Shown: one piece after another, positions 49,956-60,639 of the stretch
How positions within the stretch are numbered: the stretch's first letter is position 1
Layout of the letters: the number at the start of each line of letters is the position of its first letter
Assembly: GCA_029718625.1 (NCBI GenBank)
Contig: CM056381.1
Span: forward strand, 51,268,157-51,332,156
Direction of reading: 5' to 3'
From: Synaphobranchus kaupii
Taxonomy: Eukaryota > Chordata > Actinopteri > Anguilliformes > Synaphobranchidae
Length of the DNA: 64,000 nucleotides
Position numbers and translations under genes: made by a program
The notes under the pieces: model-generated
Databases searched by the model: none
What the model was told of the DNA's origin: nothing
What the model saw: only the letters and a program-made list of their open reading frames with translations

Positions 49956-52544
49956 TTGAGTATTGAGTTTTAGAGGGACTTTGAAATAATTCTTTAAAAA
50001 AATTATTTTTGGGCTTTATCTCGGGAACCCCCATTCCGATCGTGTTGTTTCTCATATTCGAACGTTCAGGGGAGTCTCCTGGTTACAATGAGCCTACCCC
50101 CGAGCCGGTGCACTGCTCCTGGGCCCAGCAATAGCCATAAATGTCTCCCGCGATGGACTTTGAAATAATTCTGTAAAAAAACTGCGTTTTGGGATTTTTC
50201 TCGGCAACCACGTTTCCGATCGTGTTGTTCTGGTATTCGAACGTTCAGGGAAGTTTCCTTGTTCCAACGAGCCTACCGCCGAGCCGGTGCTCAGCTCCTG
50301 TGCCCGGCAATAGCCATAAATGTCTCCCATGAGGGACTAAGAAATTATTCTGAAATAAACTGCTTTTTTGGCTTTTTCTCGGGAACCCCGGTTCCGATCG
50401 CGTTGTTTCTGGGATTCAAACGTTCAGGGGAGTCTCACCTTTCCAACGAGCTCACGGACGAGTCGGTGGTCCGCTGCTGAACCCGGCAATAGCCATAAAT
50501 GTCTCGCCCGAGGGACTTTGAAATAATTCTTGAAAATACTGCATTTTGGGCTTTATCTCGGGAACCCCCGTTCCGATCGCGTGGTTCCTGGTATTCCAAC
50601 GTTTAAGGGATTCTCCCGGTTCAAACGAGCCTAGGCCCGAGCAGGTGCTCTGTTCCTGGGCCCAGCAATAGCCATAAATGTCTCCCATGAGGGACTTTGA
50701 AATAATTCTGTAAAAAAACTGCGTTTTGGGCTTTTTCCCGGCAACCGCTGTGTTTCTTTGTGTCTCCCATACAGGTGGAGATGCTGACGTCACGGACCTA
50801 CGTGGGGATCCTGGGAGTTGTGCTGAGAGAAGACGCTCCTGCGCCCAGCAATAGCCATTAATGTCTCCCGTGAAGTAATTTGAATTAATTCTGTAAAAAA
50901 CTGCGTTTTGGGCTTTTTCTCAGGAACCACAGATCCGATCGCGTTGTTTCTGGTATTCGGTCGTTCAGGGGAGTCTCCCGGTTCCAACAAGCCTATGCTT
51001 GAGCCTGTGCTCCGCTCCTGCGCCCGGCAATAGCCATAAATGTCTCCCGCGAGTTACTTTGAATTAATTCTGTAAAAAACTGCGTTTTGGGCTTTTTCTC
51101 AGGAACCACGGATCCGATCGCGTTGTTTCTGGTATTCGGTCGTTCAGGGGAGTCTCACAGTTCCAACGAGCCTACCCCCTAGCCCGTTCTCAGCTCCTGG
51201 GCCCGGCAATTGCCATAAATGTCTCCCGTGAGGGACTGAGAAATTATTCTGAAATAAACTGCTTTTTTGGCTTTTTCTCGGGAACCCCGGTTCCGATCGC
51301 GTTGTTTCTGGTATTGTAACATTCACGGGAGTCTCCCGGTTAGTTTCCTGGTTCCAACGAGCCTCTGCTTGAGCCTGTGCTCCGCTCCTGGGCCCGGCAA
51401 TAGCCATAAATGTCTCCCGCAAGACACTTTTTAAGAAATTCTGTAAAAAACTGCGTTTTGGGCTTTTTATCGGGAACCACGGTTCCGATCACGTTGTTTC
51501 TGGTATTCGCTCGTTCAGGGGAGTATCCCCGTTCCAAGAAGCCTATGCCCGTGACTGTGCTCTGCTCCTGGGCCCGGCAATAGCCATAAATGTCTCCCGC
51601 AAGACACTTTTTAAGAAATTCTGTAAAAAACTGCGTTTTGGGCTTTTTCTCGGGAACCACGGTTCCGATCGCGTTGTTTCTGGTATTTGATCGTTCAGGG
51701 GAGTATCCCCGTTCCAACAAGCCTATGCCCGAGCCTGTGCTCAGCTCCTGGTCCCAGCAATTGCCATAAATGTCTCCCGTGAGGGACTTTGAAATAATTC
51801 TGTAAAAAACTGCGTTTTGGGCTTTTTCTCTGGAAACATGGTTCCGATCACGTTCTTTCTGGTAGTCGGTCGTTCAGGGGAGTCTCCCCGTTCCAACAAG
51901 CCTATGCCGGAGCCTGTGTTCCGCTCCTGGGCCCGGCAATAGCCATAAATATCTCCTGCGAGGTACTTTTTCAGAAATTCTGTAAAAAACTGCGTTTTGG
52001 GCTTTTTCTCAGGAACCACGGTTCCGATCCCGTTGTTTCTGGTACTCAATCGTTCAGGGGAGTCTCCCCGTTCCAACAAGCCTATTCCCGAGCCTGTGCT
52101 CTGCTCCTGGGCCCGGCAATAGCCATAAATGTCTCCCGCAAGACACTTTTAAATTAATTCTGTAAAAAATTGCGTTTTGGGCTTTTTCTCGGGAACCACG
52201 GTTCCGATCACGTTGTTTCTGGTATTCGCTCGTTCAGGGGATGCTACCGGTTCCAACAAGCCTATGCCCGTGACTGTGCTCTACTCCTGGGCCCGGCAAT
52301 AGCCATAAATGTCTCCCGCGAGACACTTTTAAATTAATTCTGTAAAAAACTTTGTTTTGGGCTTTTTCTCGGGAACCACGGTTCCGATCGCGTTTTTTCT
52401 GGTATTTTATCGTTCAGGGGAGTATCCTCGTTCCAACAAGCCTATGCCCGAGCCTGTGCTCAGCTCCTGGTCCCAGCAATTGCCATAAATGTCTCCCGTG
52501 AGGGACTTTGAAATTATTCTGTAAAAAACTGTGTTTTGGGCTTT

Positions 52545-53646
52545 TTCTCGGGAACCACGGTTCCGATCGCGTTGTTTCTGGTATTCGATCGTTCAGGTGA
52601 GTCTCCCCGTTCCAACAAGCCTATGCCCGAGCATGTGCTCCGCTCCGCTCCTGGGCCCGGCAATAGCCATAAATGTCTCCCGCGAAAGACTGAAATAATT
52701 CTGTAAAGAGACTGCGTTTTGGGCTTTTTCTCGGGAACCACAGTTCTGATCGCATGGTTTCTGGTATTCTAACGTCCAGGGGAGTCTCCCGGTTCCATCG
52801 AGCCTAAGTCCTAGCCGGTGCTCCGTTTCTGCACCCAGCAATTGACATAAATGTCTAACGTGAGGGACTTTAAAATAATTCTGTAGAAAACGGCTTTTTT
52901 GTCTTTTTCTCAGGAACCCTGGTTCCGATCGCGTTGCTTCTGGTATTGAAACGTTCAATGGTGTCTCCCGGTTCCATCGAGCATATGCCCGAGCCGGTGC
53001 TCCATTCCTGCGCCCGGCGATTGCCATAAATGTCTCCCACGAGAGACTTTGAAATAATTCTGTTAAAAACGCCTTTTTTTGGCGTTTTTGGCTATTTCTC
53101 GGGAACCACGGTTCCGATCGCGTTGTTTCTGGTATTCGATCGTTCAGGTGAGTCTCCCCGTTCCAACAAGCCTATGCCCGAGCATGTGCTCCGCTCCGCT
53201 CCTGGGCCCGGCAATAGCCATAAATGTCTCCCGCGAAAGACTGAAATAATTCTGTAAAGAGACTGCGTTTTGGGCTTTTTCTCGGGAACCACAGTTCTGA
53301 TCGCATGGTTTCTGGTATTCTAACGTCCAGGGGAGTCTCCCGGTTCCATCGAGCCTAAGTCCTAGCCGGTGCTCCGTTTCTGCACCCAGCAATTGACATA
53401 AATGTCTAACGCGAGGGACTTTAAAATAATTCTGTAGAAAACGGCTTTTTTGTCTTTTTCTCAGGAACCCTGGTTCCGATCGCATTGCTTCTGGTATTGA
53501 AACGTTCAATGGTGTCTCCCGGTTCCATCGAGCATATGCCCGAGCCGGTGCTCCATTCCTGCGCCCGGCGATTGCCATAAATGTCTCCCACGAGAGACTT
53601 TGAAATAATTCTGTTAAAAACGCCTTTTTTTGGCGTTTTTGGCTAT
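52545..53646. repeat. 551-bp higher-order duplication in the satellite
   Basis: Two consecutive three-monomer blocks offset by exactly 551 bp are almost identical (only a few substitutions seen, such as near 53411 and 53486). Both contain the unusual doubled CCGCTCCGCTCC and the TTTTTTTGGCGTTTTTGGC variant. Confidence 0.85.
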
Positions 53647-54499
53647 TTCTCGGGAACCACCATTCCGATCGCGTTGTTTCTGTTATTCCAACATTCAGGG
53701 CATTCTCCCGGTTCCAGCGAGTCTATGCCCGAGCCGGTGCTCCGTTTCTGGGCCCGGCAGTTGCTATAAATGTCTCCTGTGAGGGACTTTGAAATAATTC
53801 TTGAAAAAACTGCGTTTTGGGCTTTTTCTTAGGAAGCACGGTTCTGATCGCGTTGTTTCTGATATTGGAACGTTCAGGGGCGTGTCCGGGTTCCATCGAG
53901 CCTACGGCCGAGCCGGTGCTCCGTTCCTGCGCCCGGCAATTGCCATAAATGTCTCCCACGAGAGACTTTGACATAATTCTGTTAAAAACGGCTTTTTTGG
54001 CTATTTCTCGGGAAACCCGGTTCCGATCGCGTTGTTTCTGTTATTCGAACGTTCAGGGGAGTCTCCCGGTTACAAGGAGCATATGCCCGAGCCGGTGCTC
54101 TGTTCCTGGACCTGGCAATTGCCATAAATGTCTCCTAAGAGAGACTTTGAAATAATTATGTTAAAAACGGCTTTTTTGGCTTTTTTGGCTATTTCTCGGT
54201 AACCACCATTCCGATCGCCTTGTTTCTGTTATTGCAACGTTCAGGGGAGTCTCCCGGTTCCAACGAGCATATGCCCGAGCCGGTGCTCTGTTCCTGGACC
54301 TGGCAATTGCCATAAATGTCTCCTAAGAGAGCCTTTGAAATAATTATGTTAAAAACGGCTTTTTTGGCTTTTTTGGCTATTTCTCGGTAACCACCATTCC
54401 GATCGCGTTGTTTCTGTTATTCCAACGTTCAGGGGAGTCTCCCGGTTCCAACGAGCATATGCCCGAGCCGGTGCTCCGTTCCTGGACCTGGCAATTGCC

Positions 54500-56420
54500 A
54501 TAAATGTCTCCTAAGAGAGACTTTGAAATAATTCTGTTAAAAACAGCTTTTTTGGCTTTTTCTCGGGAACCCCATTTCCGATCGCGTTCTTTCTGTTATT
54601 CCAACTTTCAGGGGAGTCTCCCGGTTATAAGGAGCATATGCCCGAGCCGGTGCTCCGTTCCGGCGCCCGGCAATTGCCATAAATGTTTCCCACGAGAGAC
54701 TTTGAAATAATTCTGTTAAAAACGGCTTTTTTGGCTATTTCTCGAGAAACCCGGTTCCGATCGCATTGTTTCTGTTATTCGAACGTTCAGGGGAGTCTCC
54801 CGGTTACAAGGAGCATATGCCCAAGCCAGTGCTCTGTTCCTGGACCTGGCAATTGCCATAAATGTCTCCTAAGAGAGACTTTGAAATAATTATGTTAAAA
54901 ACAGCTTTTTTGGCTTTTTCTCGGGAACCCCGCTTCAAATCGCATTGCTTCTGCTATTCGAATGTTTAGGGGTCTCCCGGTTCCAACGAACCTATGGCCG
55001 CGCCGGTGCATCACTCCTGGGCCCGGCAAAGCCATAAATGTCTGCCGTGAAAGAATGAAATAATTATGTAAAAAAGTGCGTTTTGGGCTTTTTCTCAGGC
55101 ACCACAGTTCAGATCGCGTTGTTTCTGGTATTTCGACGTTCATGTGAGACTCCCGGTTCCATCGAGCCTACGTTCCTGCGCCCGGCAATTGCCATATATG
55201 TCTCCTGCGAAAGACTGAAATAATTCTGTAAAAAAACTGCGTTTTGGGCTTTTTCTCTGTAACCCCGGTTCCGATCGCGTTGCTTCTGGTATTGGAATGT
55301 TCAATGGAGTCTCCCGGTTCCAACGAGCATATGCCCGAGCCGGTGCTCTGTTCCTGGACCTGGCAATTGCCATAAATGTCTCCTAAGAGAGCCTTTGAAA
55401 TAATTCTGTTAAAAACAGCTTTTTTGGCTTTTTCTCGGGAACCCCATTTCCGATCGCGTTCTTTCTGTTATTCCAACTTTCAGGGGAGTCTCCCGGTTAT
55501 AAGGAGCATATGCCCGAGCCGGTGCTCCGTTCCGGCGCCCGGCAATTGCCATAAATGTTTCCCATGAGAGACTTTGAAATAATTCTGTTAAAAACGGCTT
55601 TTTTGGATATTTCTCGAGAAACCCGGTTCCGATCGCATTGTTTCTGTTATTCGAACGTTCAGGGGAGTCTCCCGGTTACAAGGAGCATATGCCCAAGCCA
55701 GTGCTCTGTTCCTGGACCTGGCAATTGCCATAAATGTCTCCTAAGAGAGACTTTGAAATAATTATGTTAAAAACAGCTTTTTTGGCTTTTTCTCGGGAAC
55801 CCCATTTCCGATCACATTCTTTCTGGTATTCCAACATTCAGGGCATTCTCACGGTTCCAACGAGCCTATGCCCGTGCCGATGCTCCGGTCCTGGGCCTGG
55901 CAATTGCCATAAATGTCTCCTGTGAGAAATAATTCTGTAAAAAATATATTTTTTGGCTTGTTCTCGGGAACCCCGCTTCAAATCGCATTGCTTCTGCTAT
56001 TCGAATGTTTAGGGGTCTCCCGGTTCCAACGAACCTATGGCCGCGCCGGTGCATCACTCCTGGGCCCGGCAAAGCCATAAATGTCTGCCGTGAAAGAATG
56101 AAATAATTATGTAAAAAAGTGCGTTTTGGGCTTTTTCTCAGGCACCACAGTTCAGATCGCGTTGTTTCTGGTATTTCGACGTTCATGTGAGACTCCCGGT
56201 TCCATCGAGCCTACGTTCCTGCGCCCGGCAATTGCCATATATGTCTCCTGCGAAAGACTGAAATAATTCTGTAAAAAAACTGCGTTTTGGGCTTTTTCTC
56301 TGTAACCCCGGTTCCGATCGCGTTGCTTCTGGTATTGGAATGTTCAATGGAGTCTCCCGGTTCCAACGAGCTCATGCCTGAGCAGGAGCTCCGTTCCTGC
56401 GCCCGACAATTGCCATAAAT
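54500..56420. repeat. 872/1043-bp higher-order duplication in the satellite
   Basis: 54500-54880 recurs at 55372-55752 (shift 872). 54905-55370 recurs near 55948-56413 (shift 1043). The difference of 171 bp is about one extra monomer, so a multi-monomer block was duplicated and then gained or lost one unit. Confidence 0.8.
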
Positions 56421-56793
56421 GTCTCCCACGAGAGACTTTGAAATAATTCTGTTAAAAGCGGCTTTTTTGGCTTTTTTGGCTATTTCTCGGGAACCCCCAT
56501 TCCGATCGCGTTGTGTCTGGTATGTGAACGTTCAGGGGCGTCTCCCGGTTCCAACGAGCCTAAGGCCGAGCCGGTGCTCTGTTCCTGCACCCGGTAATTA
56601 CCATAAATGTCTCCTGTGAGGGACTTTGAAATAATTCTTGAAAAAACTGCATTTTGGGCTTTATCTCGGTAACCCCGGTTCCGATTGCATTGCTTCTGGT
56701 ATTCCAATGTTCAGGGGAGTCTCCCGGTTCCAAAGAGTCTATTCGCGAGCCAGAGCTTTTTCTCGGGAACCACAGTTCCGATCGCGTTGTTTC

Positions 56794-58019
56794 TGTCATG
56801 AACCTAATACGGGCTGGACCCAAATGCAACGACCAGGAGGCAGAGGGACAGAAAAAGGCAATTTATTATAGCTTGGGGTAGTTCCAAGCTGTACACAGAT
56901 AATAAACAGTAAAGTTGTTCCAAACCGGAACTGGACTTGGTACGGGACACTGGATGTTCCAAACCGGAACTGGGCTGACAGGAACTGGATCGGGTTTAAC
57001 TGGAACAGGACAACTGGAACACTGGAATGTTCCAGACCGGAACTGGACTGTGCGGGTCTCTCAGGTAAGTTCCAAGCCGGAACTGGACTGGAACTGGACT
57101 TGACGGATCTGGACAGACGGGATCTGGACAGACGGGACAAACGGGACGGATAGGGGGAGCGCTAGGCATCCAATAAATATGCTTTGAACTTGTCTCCTGA
57201 AGCGAGGGAGGACATAGAGAACAGACAACTGGTTATGGAATACATGAAATGTAAGGAGGGGGAGCCGGGGAATAATTGTAACAGGTAACCAGGTAATGGA
57301 AGCAGAGGAAGGGGTAGCGGCTGGATACGGGAAGGCAGAGCAGTGCAGCGGACCTCGGGTTGGCCCGGTTGAGGCAGCAGGGCAACAGTAGTAGATGCAA
57401 CCGTAACCGTAACAATGGCGGTAGCCACGGCCGGACAGGAACCACTGTAGAATGGAGGAGCAGAACACCCAGCTGCGGGCGCAACGTCAGGTGGGAGCGG
57501 AGGTACCGCAACACAATCAGGGAAACGCGAACAGCTACAGACTGGCAGAAACAGTAGAATGGTGGTTAACGAGACAGGCAATATTTAGGCAGGAAGAACC
57601 GCAAACAGACAGGACTGATTAGCAAACAACAGAAGGCAGTGAGCATTAAAGCTCCGAGACAGAACCAAACTGAAGTTAGATGCACAGGACAGGGATTAAA
57701 AGACCAGGATACAAACGAACAACGTTAACAAACTGGCGCTGAATAGCAGCCAGCCGGAGGGTTAAATAGGCAGTGAGATTGGAAACAATTAAGAAAGCGT
57801 GCAAATGTAAGCATGGGTAATTGAACAGAGCGAAGTGTGAGGAATGCATTCTGCAACGGAGAAAGGAGATGAGACAGGAGTGGGGAAAAGGAGTGAAACA
57901 AACGGAAGGAAAACGCCCAGTCTGCAGCAAGGGGAAAACACGGACAAAGGGAATCAAACATGACACGGAGGGAAAGGGCAAAACACGGAAAATGGACAGG
58001 ATGGGAACGGAACGTTACA
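56794..58019 (-). repeat. 3' LTR (left copy, 1226 bp)
   Basis: Near-identical to the right copy except that about 490-500 bp of the internal GGAACTGG minisatellite region is missing here, joining AAACAGTAAA to GTTGTTCC at about 56913. It also has a short local duplication of GATCTGGACAGACGG near 57105-57135. Confidence 0.93.
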
Positions 58020-58034
58020 GTACCCCCCCCTTAA
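58020..58034 (-). other. polypurine tract of the Gypsy element
   Basis: On the minus strand TTAAGGGGGGGGGTAC immediately precedes the 3' LTR, the standard site for plus-strand priming. The primer-binding site beside the 5' LTR (about 60625-60639) is not an obvious tRNA match. Confidence 0.8.
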
Positions 58035-58892
58035 TGAATACCACCTGGCGTACCTGGAGGCTTAACCTTATCAGGGTAACGATTGTGGAAATCGAGAATG
58101 AGAGAGTGGTTCAAAATAAGGCTCTTATGTAACCAGGACCGCTCTTCAGGGCCATACCCTTCCCAGTCGACAAGATATTGAAAGCCCCGGCCCATGCGGC
58201 GAATGTCGAGTATGCGACTCACCGTGTAGGCCTGGGCGTTGTCGATGATCTGGGGCGGAGGTGGCATGACCGCCGGAGCACTGCGGGGGCTGGAGGCGAC
58301 AGGCTTAACCTGACTGACATGGAAAACAGGATGAATTTTAAGGGAAACAGGGAGCGAGAGCTTAATTGTAATGGGGTTAATGACACGAAGGATAGTGAAG
58401 GGGCCAATGAAACGGGGTTGAAGTTTTTTAGAGGTGGATTGAAGGGGGATAGTGGCTGTGGAAAGCCAGACCTGCTGACCGGGCTTGTACTGCGGGGCTG
58501 CGGTCCTGTGAAGGTCCGCCAAGCGCTGAGTACGGGAATTGGAGCGAAGGAGTGCGGTGCGTGTCAGCTTCCACATACGCTTGCACCTAAGGAGGTGGGA
58601 CTTGACGGTAGGGACCGCCACCTCTACTTCCTGGGCCGGCAGGAGGGGGGGTTGGTACCCCAAGGAGCATTCGAAGGGGGACATCCCCATGGCAGTGCTC
58701 TTAAGGGAGTTATGCGCATATTCCACCCATGGGAGGAAACGGCTCCAGGAAGAGGGATTGCGTGCAGTCACGCACCGCAGGGCGGCCCCCAGGTCCTGGT
58801 TCGCCCTCTCCGTCTGGCCGTTAGTCTGAGGATGGAACCCAGACGACAGACTCGCAGAAGCACCCAGGGCCACACAGAACGCCTCTCCTTTT
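58031..58892 (-). pseudogene. Gypsy integrase C-terminal half with chromodomain
   Basis: Reads [20 protein letters not shown] then [12 protein letters not shown] (holding the Glu of the integrase DDE triad), [20 protein letters not shown], the [15 protein letters not shown]-type region with [10 protein letters not shown], and [18 protein letters not shown]. It ends in a chromodomain: [32 protein letters not shown]. The stop is at 58031. The upstream zinc finger and both catalytic Asp residues are lost to the internal deletion. The chromodomain may have guided insertion to heterochromatin, which would fit the satellite target; that is inference. Confidence 0.88.
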
Positions 58893-59223
58893 TTGCAACA
58901 AAAAAGAAACCTGCGCCAACCGGGGATGAAGAGGGTCGGATTATACCTGAAGCAAGTGATTCGTGTATATAGGTCTCCATTGCCATCTTCTCCGGGCCCG
59001 ACAGACTGTAGAGGCGACCAGATGGAAGTTTGGCTCCAGCCAGAAGATTAATGCAACAGTCGTAGGGTCTATGAGGAGGCAATGACACAGCACGTGATTT
59101 ACAAAACACTTGCGACAGGTCGTGATACTGACAGGGAACATTGGTTAAATCAGGTACAGGTTGAGTGGAAACGCTATGTTTGCCCCCCGAGGGGGGTAGA
59201 GCAGAACGGAGACAGTTAGCCAA
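58893..59223 (-). pseudogene. Gypsy reverse transcriptase, N-terminal piece only
   Basis: Reads [16 protein letters not shown] linker sequence (in part), then [40 protein letters not shown] and [19 protein letters not shown]. Gypsy RTs then normally continue with the palm and the catalytic YxDD; here the next codons are integrase sequence in another frame. Deletion junction about 58890-58895 at an A-rich/GGAGAGG stretch. Confidence 0.85.
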
Positions 59224-59275
59224 ACAGTGACTGCTCCAAGCCAGGATCCGACTGGAACGCCAATCGATATGAGGG

Positions 59276-59704
59276 TTATGAAGGCGTAGCGAGGTCTATC
59301 CTAGAACCAGGGAGGATTTGCTTGGAATGAATTAAGAGTAGCTGGATGGTTTCGCGATGGTTACCTGATAAAACTAGTTGGAGGGGAACAGTGGAGTGGG
59401 TGACTAACCCCAGGCTCCTACCGTCTAGGGCGAGAGCCGTAATAGGAACTGATAAGGGTTCGGTGGGAATCCCGTACCTCTCAACAAAAGACATGTCAAT
59501 GAAGTTGGCATCGGCCCCGGAGTCGATAAGGGCAGATGACGAAGCGGTGTTGTTCTTCCAAAGAAGAGTGGCCTTGAATTCGACGCGGCTCTGGGCTGCA
59601 TGGTTAGGGATAATAGGGCTCGTCAGTACGCCCAGTTTTACTGGCGAGCCACCTCTTTTGGGCGAACAGGACAAGCAGCAATTTGGTGGCCTGGTTTGCC
59701 ACAA
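59276..59704 (-). pseudogene. Gypsy aspartic protease region
   Basis: Contains ALIDSGADANFIDMSFVERY, the retropepsin DSGA active-site loop. It lies in a frame shifted relative to gag and overlaps its end (59638-59704), as is usual for gag-pol frameshifting. The frame ends at 59276 before the RT linker, so pol is broken here too. Confidence 0.8.
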
Positions 59705-60621
59705 TAGAAACAGGATCTGGTCTGGAAACGTCGTTGGCGCTCCTCGGCGTCCACAGTGATTTTACCCAACTGCATGGGTTCCTCCTCGGAAGGAATGGAT
59801 GAAACCCTCGACCCCTTGAGGGGGGAAGGTTGACGAACACCGTGAAGCGTGGAGAATGGAATTTGTGAGGGATTCTTCCCTCGCTCACGGGCCCGGGTTC
59901 TGAGACGGTTATCAATGGCGATGGCCAGGTTGATGAGGCTGTTAAGGGAGTTGGATTCCTCCCGGGTAGCTAGCTGGTCCTTTAACTCTTCACTAAGGGC
60001 CTGACGGAAGGCCCCCTGAAGTGCGGTGTCGTTCCATCCCGCCTCAGCAGCGAGGGTACGGAACTGAAACGCCATCTCCGCCACACTGCGACTGCCCTGC
60101 CGAACTTGAAGAAGGCGCTGGGTAGCATCTCGTCCACAGACTGGGTGGTCGAAGACGCGTCGCATCTCGGAGGTGAAGACGGCAAAGTTATTGCATGCTG
60201 ACGATTGGCTCTCCCACACGGACGTGGCCCACTCCAAGGCACTGCCTCCCAGGCTGCTCATTATGAAGGCAATTTTGCAGGAGTCAGAGGCGAAGGAGGT
60301 GGGCTGCATGCGGAAGATGATGTCGCACTGCATGAGGAATTCACGACACTTCCCCAGACCTCCACGGTACAATTCAGGATGTTGAACTCTGGGTTCCTGA
60401 CCCGGAGAGGGAGCCGGAACCTCGGGAGGCTGTTCAGACGTTGCGGGGGTCGGACCCACAGGGATCCGAGGAAGAGGCTGGTAGAGCGACAACTGTGTGA
60501 CTTGCTCAGATAGCCCCCTCAACACCTCCAAAACATCGTCTAAACGGCGGCCCTGTTGGTCACTGACCGTGGTTTGGCAGGAGAAGGCGTGACGAATCTG
60601 TTCCAGGTCGGCTGGGTCCAT
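59638..60621 (-). CDS. Gypsy gag polyprotein (327 aa), intact frame
   Basis: Structural protein forming the retrotransposon particle. Start at ATG 60621 (MDPADLEQIRHAFSCQ), just inside the 5' LTR; the open frame upstream runs into the LTR and is ignored. Middle part FRMQPTSFASDSCKIAFIMS, SLGGSALEWATSVWE and FDHPVCGRDATQRLLQVRQG is the capsid-like retrotransposon gag domain. Near the end the CCHC knuckle CFYCGKPGHQIAAC (C-X2-C-X4-H-X4-C) binds RNA. No stops, so gag alone may still be made. Confidence 0.9.
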   Translation of the reverse strand: MDPADLEQIRHAFSCQTTVSDQQGRRLDDVLEVLRGLSEQVTQLSLYQPLPRIPVGPTPATSEQPPEVPAPSPGQEPRVQHPELYRGGLGKCREFLMQCDIIFRMQPTSFASDSCKIAFIMSSLGGSALEWATSVWESQSSACNNFAVFTSEMRRVFDHPVCGRDATQRLLQVRQGSRSVAEMAFQFRTLAAEAGWNDTALQGAFRQALSEELKDQLATREESNSLNSLINLAIAIDNRLRTRARERGKNPSQIPFSTLHGVRQPSPLKGSRVSSIPSEEEPMQLGKITVDAEERQRRFQTRSCFYCGKPGHQIAACPVRPKEVARQ

Positions 60622-60639
60622 ATTTTGGCCAGTTCGTTC

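Larger units (their letters stand above)
49971..56793. repeat. 179-180 bp satellite array, left part (about 38 monomers)
   Basis: The phrase GCCATAAATGTCT recurs at 50134, 50313, 50492, 50671, 50854 (slightly altered), 51033, 51212, 51403, 51583 and 51763, mostly 179-180 bp apart. Each monomer has an AT-rich part (TTTGAAATAATTCTGTAAAA) and a CpG-rich part (TTCCGATCGCGTTGTTTCTG, GAGCCGGTGCTCCG). Monomers differ by substitutions and a few indels. Unit length near one nucleosome repeat fits centromeric or heterochromatic satellites, but location cannot be inferred here. The many open frames are by-products. Confidence 0.95.

Noticed and set aside
49971..56793. Many 60-145 codon open frames with a recurring peptide in the satellite
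   Set aside because: They follow the 179-180 bp monomer, appear on both strands, are interrupted at random and have no start or splice logic. They are by-products of the tandem repeat.
57061..57981. Overlapping proline/leucine-rich frames in both LTRs
   Set aside because: They lie wholly in LTR sequence, are duplicated with it and have no domains.
58178..58972. 264-codon open frame on the plus strand
   Set aside because: Antisense shadow of the Gypsy integrase/RT region; no domain of its own.
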